From DASRHY01 sp046765875 (GTDB lineage Bacteria; Actinomycetota; Actinomycetes; Propionibacteriales; Kribbellaceae), in contig JBKPSJ010000332.1 of NCBI GenBank assembly GCA_046765875.1, positions 1-9,389 of the forward strand: DNA of 9,389 nucleotides, given 5' to 3'. The notes beneath the pieces were generated by a model. The model was not told the origin of the DNA and did not search any database. It worked only from the letters and a program-made list of their open reading frames with translations. The translations under genes and the position numbers were made by a program. Below are positions 5,324 through 9,389 of this stretch, piece by piece (position 1 is the first letter of the stretch; the number at the start of each line of letters is the position of its first letter).

Positions 5324-6294
5324 CTTCTCTCGGGGGGCGAGGCCGGCGTGCTTGACCATTGCCCGCGCGGTGGTGAATCGTCGCGGGTCGCCGGCCTCGG
5401 CCAGGATCGCGGCGGCGCCGACCGCGGAGATGCCCGAGATCGAGGTGACCAGCGCGGTCAGCTCGAGCTGGTCGAGCACGGCGACCATCCGGGTCTCGGT
5501 GTCGGCCAGCTTGCGCTGGTTGTCGGCCCAGTCGGCCAGCAGCAGCTGGACCCGTTCGAGGGCGCCGTGTCGGTGGGCGATCACGCCGGTCGGGTCGGTG
5601 AGCGCCGCGAACAGCTTCCGCACGATCCGCAGGCAGGGTTTCTGCCCGCCCCGCTTGGTGATCTCGCGGCGCACCGCGGTCTCGAACCGAGCCAGGCCGA
5701 GGCGCGGGTGCGGGTGAAATCGCCGCAGTCGCGGTCCATGTCGCGGTCCAGGATGACCCACATCGCGGCCGCCCAAGTGCGGGACCGGAACGGATAGTTC
5801 GCGGTCTCCAACGCGGCGGGCCACACACACTCCAGCAGGTCTCGCATCTGCTGGACCTGCGAGACCGCCTCGCCGATCAACCGCTCCCGGCGGACTCCCA
5901 GATGCCGCAGCCGACCCCAGATCTCCTCGACCGGCTCGGGAACATAGCAGCGCAGCTACGCGGTCAGCCGCGCGATCAGCACCGCGTCCTTGTCATCGGT
6001 CTTGTCGAAAGTCAGGTCCTCACTGCGGCGGGCCCACGAGGTCTGCATCGGCTGCACACACACCAACGGCATGCCGCGGTCGGCGGCGAGCTGCCCGAGG
6101 ACTCGCCACCGGTGCCCGGTCGGCTCACACGACACCGTGACCCCGCCCAGCCCTCCGCGGCGGCGCGCTGTGCGGCCCAGTCCAACGCGACCCCCAGATC
6201 CCAGGCGCGGCACCGGAAGGTCTTGCGGGCCAACACCCTGGAGTCGTGGTCGCACACCACGACCATCTGCTTGCGACCAGCCCAGGTAAACCAC
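5324..6294 (-). pseudogene. Decayed IS110-family transposase, truncated at the C-terminus
   Basis: Three frames must be joined to rebuild it. Recognisable pieces in order are VVYLG, RKQMVVVCDHDSRVLARKTF, VTVSCEPTGHRW (catalytic Glu), DLTFDKTDDKDAVLIARL (catalytic Asp pair), LIGEAVSQVQQMRDLLECVW, and the transposase_20 half with SGISAVGAAAILAEAGD and AMVKHAGLAPREK. This is the DEDD RuvC-like domain followed by the C-terminal domain of IS110 elements. Lesions visible: a shift near 6280-6290 that seems to remove the first catalytic Asp, a shift near 6145, a TAG at 5958-5956, and a shift near 5700-5705. The last 80 or so residues, including the conserved serine region, are replaced by amidohydrolase sequence. 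The start is taken as GTG 6294. The element cannot move by itself; no bridge-RNA region or element end could be fixed. Confidence 0.85.
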
Positions 6295-6420
6295 AGCCGT
6301 GTAGCGACAACCCGACCGCGGTTCGCGACGCGGGTATCGTGAGAGTGCCCGGAACGACGGCACCCTACCACCCCTGCCACCCTGCGCGGAGTGCCGCGCA
6401 CCGCCGGGCCGATTGAGGCG

Positions 6421-6699
6421 ATGTCCGTGAACACCCGACCCTGTCCACCACCCGGCGCCTACCACCGATCAGCTGTCGATCACGACCTCGCCGCGCTGTT
6501 CGCCGAGCTCGACGCAGCCCGCGCCGCCAACCAACAAGCACGGTGTTCCCGGCCTCCCGACCACACCCAGTCCAAGCTCGACTCGATGCGGCTGGTCACC
6601 GCACTACGGGCCTGTGCGGGCGCGCTGGAGCGGCACCGGCTACCGGTTCCACCCGCCATCCGCGACGAAATCCGGCTACGCCGCCAGGTCACACCATGA
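6421..6699 (+). CDS. Small unknown protein, first gene of a coupled pair
   Basis: 92 residues from the ATG at 6421, or 90 from the GTG at 6427. A GAGG at 6415-6418 lies only two bases before the ATG but eight before the GTG, which makes the GTG attractive. The middle (DHDLAALFAELDAARAANQQAR) is predicted helical and amphipathic, and the C-terminus (IRDEIRLRRQVTP) is basic. I do not recognise a domain. The last codons overlap the start of the next gene by four bases (ATGA), good evidence that both are real and translated together. Small paired genes of this type are frequent in actinomycete integrative elements, but nothing in the sequence gives a function. Confidence 0.55.
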   Translation: MSVNTRPCPPPGAYHRSAVDHDLAALFAELDAARAANQQARCSRPPDHTQSKLDSMRLVTALRACAGALERHRLPVPPAIRDEIRLRRQVTP

Positions 6700-6941
6700 C
6701 CCAACCCGTCCGCGGCCGGCCCACGCAGCGCGAACACGACGCCTGGGTGCTGCGCGAACTCCCACCGGGACACGTCATCGTCCTGGTCGACACCGTGTGG
6801 CGGCGCGGCTGGCTGATCGCCAAACACAACGGCCCAACCGGCTGGACCGGCCTCGTCCAGTACGAACACGCCGGCGCCGAGGTCACCAAGTACCTGCCAG
6901 CCTCACACATCGCCCCACCCGACCTGTGGCTGGCCGACTGA
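6696..6941 (+). CDS. Small unknown protein, second gene of a coupled pair
   Basis: 81 residues starting at the ATG within the ATGA overlap with the preceding gene. It is rich in short strand-like segments: GHVIVLVDTVWRRGWLIAK, TGWTGLVQYEHA, and EVTKYLPASHIAPPDLW. This pattern of aromatic and valine-rich strands separated by turns suggests a compact beta-barrel, possibly SH3-like, but that is only an impression. No signal peptide, membrane segment or catalytic motif is present. The gene ends 24 bases before the start of the dehydrogenase remnant, and the pair is framed by two relics (IS110 to the left, dehydrogenase tail to the right). Confidence 0.6.
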   Translation: MTQPVRGRPTQREHDAWVLRELPPGHVIVLVDTVWRRGWLIAKHNGPTGWTGLVQYEHAGAEVTKYLPASHIAPPDLWLAD

Positions 6942-6964
6942 GCGACCGAGACTCTGAGACAACT

Positions 6965-7177
6965 GGTGTGCTTATCGGATCGGGGCCCGGGGGCCAGCGG
7001 CTGGCCTGGTTCGTCGCCAAGGTGCGGGCCGGCGACCTCGAGCGGCTCACCGAGCTCATCGAGGCCGGCCAGGTGACGCCGAGCATCGACCGGACCTACC
7101 CGCTGGACCGGGTCCCCGACGCCATGCGCCACCTCGCGTCCGGACAGGTCCGGGGCAAGTCCGTCATCACCATCTGA
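6965..7177 (+). pseudogene. C-terminal remnant of a medium-chain (zinc-type) NAD(P)-dependent dehydrogenase
   Basis: The last 70 codons of an MDR-superfamily oxidoreductase: ERLTELIEAGQVTPSIDRTYPLDRVPDAM, then RHLASGQVRGKSVITI. This is the family's characteristic ending, in which a helix, the TPxIDRTYPL strand and the GKxVI strand complete the catalytic domain. Roughly 250 residues, including the whole GroES-like part and the nucleotide-binding GxGxxG, are absent. The frame extends left only into sequence shared with the small unknown gene in another frame, so the break lies around 6945-6965. A GTG at 6968 could start translation, but such a fragment would have no cofactor or substrate site. 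It is a scar of the same kind as the amidohydrolase tail. Confidence 0.75.
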
Positions 7178-7213
7178 GCACCAATCCGGGCGCCGTCGGC
7201 CCTCCCATCCTCA

Positions 7214-7289
7214 GCTCGATCTCCAGCTTCGATCTCCAGCTTCGATCTCCAGCTTCGATCTCCAGCTTCGATCTCCAGCTTCGATCTCC
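7214..7289. repeat. Six tandem copies of a 13-bp repeat
   Basis: The motif GATCTCC recurs at 7218, 7231, 7244, 7257, 7270 and 7283, a constant 13-bp period. The unit is AGCTTCGATCTCC; the first copy lacks one T and the others are identical. The array lies in the leader of the DUF4386 gene, ending 7 bases before its ribosome binding site, and after the dehydrogenase remnant. Each unit contains AGCT, TCGA and GATC, all self-complementary tetramers. It could be a regulator-binding array, a recombination-prone satellite or replication iterons; identical units suggest recent expansion. Confidence 0.9.
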
Positions 7290-7295
7290 ACAGAC

Positions 7296-7300
7296 AGAGG
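7296..7300 (+). promoter_or_regulatory. Ribosome binding site of the DUF4386 gene
   Basis: AGAGG lies eight bases before the ATG at 7309 and supports that start. Confidence 0.6.
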
Positions 7301-7308
7301 CACGACAC

Positions 7309-8094
7309 ATGACCACGACCGCAACACCACCGATCTCGGGCGACCGCGGCTGCGGCGTCGTACCGACCGAAGCCAGATACCGGCGGACCGGTTCCCGGAT
7401 GTGGACGTCCCGGCTGATCGGAGCCCTGTTCCTGGCCGGGTTCCTCATCTACGGCGCCGGTTCGATCCTGGTGAACTCCGTCGTCGACGGCCCCGACTTC
7501 CTCGCCGACGTCGGCGCGCAACAGACCACCCTGGCCCTCGGGGCGTTCCTGATGATCGCGACCACCGCGGTCGACATCGGCAAGGCCGTCTTGTTCTTCC
7601 CGGTCCTGGAACGCCACAGCCACCGCACGGCAGTGACCTACCTGGTCACGATGATCTTCGAAATGGCGATGATGAGCGTCGGGGTGATCGCGCTGCTGAT
7701 GATCATCCCGCTCGCCGACCATGCCGCCAGCGGACAACTGGCCCCGGACACCGCCCAGGCACTCGGGTCGCTCGCGGTCGACGCGAACGAGACCGCCCAC
7801 CAGATCGGCCAACTCTCGCTCGCTCACGGAGCCCTCTTCCTGTGTGCGCTGCTGCTCCGCACCGCGCTGGTCCCCACGTGGCTGGCGGGCTGGGGCCTGA
7901 TCGGCTACCTGCTCCACATGGCCGGAGCCGCCGCCGAGATCTTCGGTGCCCCCATCAGCCTGACACTCCTCATCCCCGGCGGCATCTTTGAGGTCACGCT
8001 CGCGATCTGGCTCCTGATCAAGGGGTTCACGCCGGCGGCCTACGACCCATCACCAGTGACCCCGACCCGAACAATGAGCAGCGCTGACCAATGA
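7309..8094 (+). CDS. DUF4386 family integral membrane protein
   Basis: 261 residues with a basic N-terminus (about 34 residues, including RYRRTGSR) and membrane segments at about 35-55, 73-98, 109-134, 166-184, 190-212 and 216-238, then a polar tail. The family signature is seen in AVDIGKAVLFFPVLERHS, in YLVTMIFEMAMMSVGVIALL, and in the ending FEVTLAIWLLIKGF. DUF4386 proteins are six- or seven-helix membrane proteins of unknown biochemical role, common in Actinobacteria and Firmicutes. The gene begins after the 13-bp repeat array and overlaps the following short-chain dehydrogenase gene by four bases, so the two are almost certainly cotranscribed. A C-terminal part of a second DUF4386 protein lies about 1.1 kb downstream. 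Confidence 0.82.
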   Translation: MTTTATPPISGDRGCGVVPTEARYRRTGSRMWTSRLIGALFLAGFLIYGAGSILVNSVVDGPDFLADVGAQQTTLALGAFLMIATTAVDIGKAVLFFPVLERHSHRTAVTYLVTMIFEMAMMSVGVIALLMIIPLADHAASGQLAPDTAQALGSLAVDANETAHQIGQLSLAHGALFLCALLLRTALVPTWLAGWGLIGYLLHMAGAAAEIFGAPISLTLLIPGGIFEVTLAIWLLIKGFTPAAYDPSPVTPTRTMSSADQ

Positions 8095-8963
8095 CACCGA
8101 TGACACCGATGACCGGTAGGACGGTGCTGATCACCGGCGGCACCGGCGGGATAGGCAGGGCCACCGCCCTGGGACTGGCAACGATGGGCGCGAACGTTGC
8201 GATCACCGGCAGGGACGCCGCACGCGCGCAGCAGGCGGCCACGGAAATCCGCTCCGCCACCGGCGCGACGGTCGACGTCTTCGTCACGGACTTGTCCACC
8301 CAGTCGCAGGTGCGTCGACTGGCCGCCGAGGCGCTAGACCACCTTCCCCGCATCGACGTCCTGGTCAACAACGTCGGCGGATACTGGAACACCCGCCACG
8401 TCACCACCGACGGACTCGAGCGGACCCTCGCCGTCAACCACCTCGCCCCGTTCCTGCTCACCAACCTTCTCCTCACCCGGCTCGAGCAGACCGGCCACGC
8501 ACGCGTGGTCACAGTCTCCTCCCACGCCCATGCCCAAGGCCGCATCGACTTCGACGACCTCCAAAGTGAGCGTTCCTACTCCGGTGCCCGCGCCTACAAC
8601 CAGTCCAAGCTCGCCAACATCCTGTTCAGCTACGAACTGGCCAGAAGACTGCGACCGGCCACGCTCACAGCCAACGCCGTGCATCCCGGTGTCGTCAGCA
8701 CGGCGTTCGGAGCAGAAGACCCCGCCAGGACACAGCGGCTGCTGGTGCCGTTGCTGCGACCCTTCATGAAGACCGCGGCCCAGGGTGCCGCAACATCGAT
8801 CCACGTCGCATCCGCTCCCGAACTCGACGGCGTCACGGGCCGCTACTTCGCCAGCTGCCAGCCGCGGCGGTCGGCCCAGCGCAGCTACGACGAGGCCACG
8901 GCGGCAAGGCTATGGCGGATGAGCGCCGACATGGTCGGCCTGGAGCCGGGAGGTAGGGGGTAG
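8091..8963 (+). CDS. Short-chain dehydrogenase/reductase, retinol-dehydrogenase-like
   Basis: 290 residues with a complete SDR motif set: TGGTGGIG (residues 15-22, cofactor-binding glycine motif), TDLS around D67, NNVG (93-96, a variant of NNAG), NHLAPF with N116, VSSHAH (142-147, catalytic serine), YNQSK (Y169 and K173) and HPGVV (198-202). The order and spacing match classical SDRs, and the NHLAPFLLT/SSHAH pattern is that of the retinol dehydrogenase/WW-domain oxidoreductase-like group. It should reduce or oxidise a carbonyl/alcohol using NAD(P)H; the R41 after ITG hints at NADPH preference. Substrate is unknown. It overlaps the DUF4386 gene by ATGA. The first nine codons come from a repeated ATGACACCG unit, so starts at 8091, 8100 and 8109 are all possible. 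Confidence 0.9.
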   Translation: MTPMTPMTGRTVLITGGTGGIGRATALGLATMGANVAITGRDAARAQQAATEIRSATGATVDVFVTDLSTQSQVRRLAAEALDHLPRIDVLVNNVGGYWNTRHVTTDGLERTLAVNHLAPFLLTNLLLTRLEQTGHARVVTVSSHAHAQGRIDFDDLQSERSYSGARAYNQSKLANILFSYELARRLRPATLTANAVHPGVVSTAFGAEDPARTQRLLVPLLRPFMKTAAQGAATSIHVASAPELDGVTGRYFASCQPRRSAQRSYDEATAARLWRMSADMVGLEPGGRG

Positions 8964-9192
8964 ACGAGTCGCGGCCGCCGCCGATATCCACCAGCGCGCC
9001 GGAGAGTTCGCCGAAGTCTCGCGAGCGATCACCAAGTAAGCGTGCACCGATCCGCCGCCGCGGACACGTCAACATGGTCAGGGCTGCCGAGCGGGCACGA
9101 ACCCGAACCACGTCTTACACGTTGGATCCCCCACACCAACTGGACTGCCTCACGCGCCACCGGCTGGCCGAATCCACTGTCAGGCCTGTCGC

Positions 9193-9389
9193 GGCCGCCT
9201 GCTCTACCGTTCCCGGCTGGTGCCCCGCATCATCCCCACCGTCGGCCTGATCGGCGTCCCGCTCCTGCCGGCAGCAACCCTTGCGACCTTCTTCGGCCAC
9301 CACACGCAACTGTCCGCACTGTGGTCAATCGCCACCCTCCCCATCGCATCCTGGGAGCTCTCGGTGGGCCTCGGGATGCTCATCGAGGG
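9193..9389 (+). pseudogene. C-terminal part of a second DUF4386 protein, running off the window
   Basis: From about 9193 one frame reads GRLLYRSRLVPRIIPTVGL and continues through IGVPLLPAATLATFFG to ATLPIASWELSVGLGMLIEG at the window edge. YRSRLVPR, GLIGVPLL and the final WELSVGLGMLIEG match the last two helices of DUF4386 proteins and line up with residues 181-240 of the intact protein encoded at 7309-8094. No start codon or N-terminal helices are visible upstream: the preceding 230 bases show no homology to the family. It is therefore a 5'-truncated copy, or a gene whose start was lost to a frameshift. The end cannot be seen. Confidence 0.65.

Noticed and set aside
7096..7917. Long minus-strand frame across the 13-bp repeats and the DUF4386 gene
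   Set aside because: Its Gly/Asp/Arg-rich sequence and the periodic WRSKLEIEAGD stretch are the antisense reading of the repeat array and of a clear membrane-protein gene.
8947..9040. Plus-strand frame reading RRVAAAADIHQRAGEFAEVSR and ending at TAA
   Set aside because: It looks helical and could be the tail of an unrelated gene, but it is short and matches no family I can name.
9081..9140. Possible tRNA-Val-like segment (CTTACAC)
   Set aside because: The flanking bases do not form an anticodon stem and no T-arm follows at the right distance.
1..9389. CRISPR array, rRNA, riboswitch or replication origin
   Set aside because: No spaced direct repeats with unique spacers, no rRNA-like sequence, no recognised riboswitch core, and no DnaA-box cluster were seen; the 13-bp repeats have no spacers.

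Overview
The window is high-GC DNA that reads as accessory sequence from an actinobacterium. Signs are G/C-rich third codon positions, GTG starts, an IS110-type transposase relic of the kind seen in Frankia, Pseudonocardia and Streptomyces relatives, DUF4386 membrane proteins, and short coupled genes like those in actinomycete integrative elements. No species can be named from sequence alone.

Layout from left to right. Positions 1-62 look like chromosomal flank with a hairpin. Positions 63-104 are the 3' half of a tRNA-Lys(TTT) gene on the minus strand with no matching 5' half, as expected for the displaced copy of an attachment site; an integrated element would then extend rightward from about 105. 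A possible integrase-tail relic lies next to it (about 105-275). Then come a small four-helix DMT/SMR-like membrane protein (270-608, minus) and a one-base-overlapping minus-strand pair: an XRE-ImmA/IrrE metalloprotease gene (1234-2421) followed by a DUF4411 PIN-domain gene (749-1234), a predicted toxin-antitoxin module. Upstream of the pair is a perfect 10-bp inverted repeat (2447-2487), a candidate operator. The gap 2488-3127 has no convincing gene but holds a second tRNA relic, resembling tRNA-Thr(CGT), at about 2861-2899.

The middle holds a six-helix membrane protein of unknown role (3128-3865, minus) and a secreted protein with a signal peptide and one textbook EF-hand loop (4191-4652, plus). 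Next is a scar region. The 3' end of an amidohydrolase gene (4982 to about 5323) is joined in frame to a decayed IS110-family transposase (about 5324-6294, minus) that carries at least three frameshifts and one nonsense codon and lacks its C-terminal end. A coupled pair of small unknown genes follows (6421-6699 and 6696-6941), then the last 70 codons of a medium-chain dehydrogenase (6965-7177).

The right part is a tidy operon: six 13-bp tandem repeats (7214-7289), a DUF4386 membrane protein (7309-8094), and a short-chain dehydrogenase overlapping it by four bases (8091-8963). At the right edge is the C-terminal part of a second DUF4386 protein (about 9193 to the edge, open at the window end).

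Overall the window looks like an integrated, partly decayed island: recombination scars, gene tails without heads, a stabilising toxin-antitoxin module, and a few intact cargo genes. I did not find a clearly new system. The best candidates for follow-up are the protease-PIN module with its operator-like repeat, the two tRNA-derived sites, and the 13-bp repeat array.
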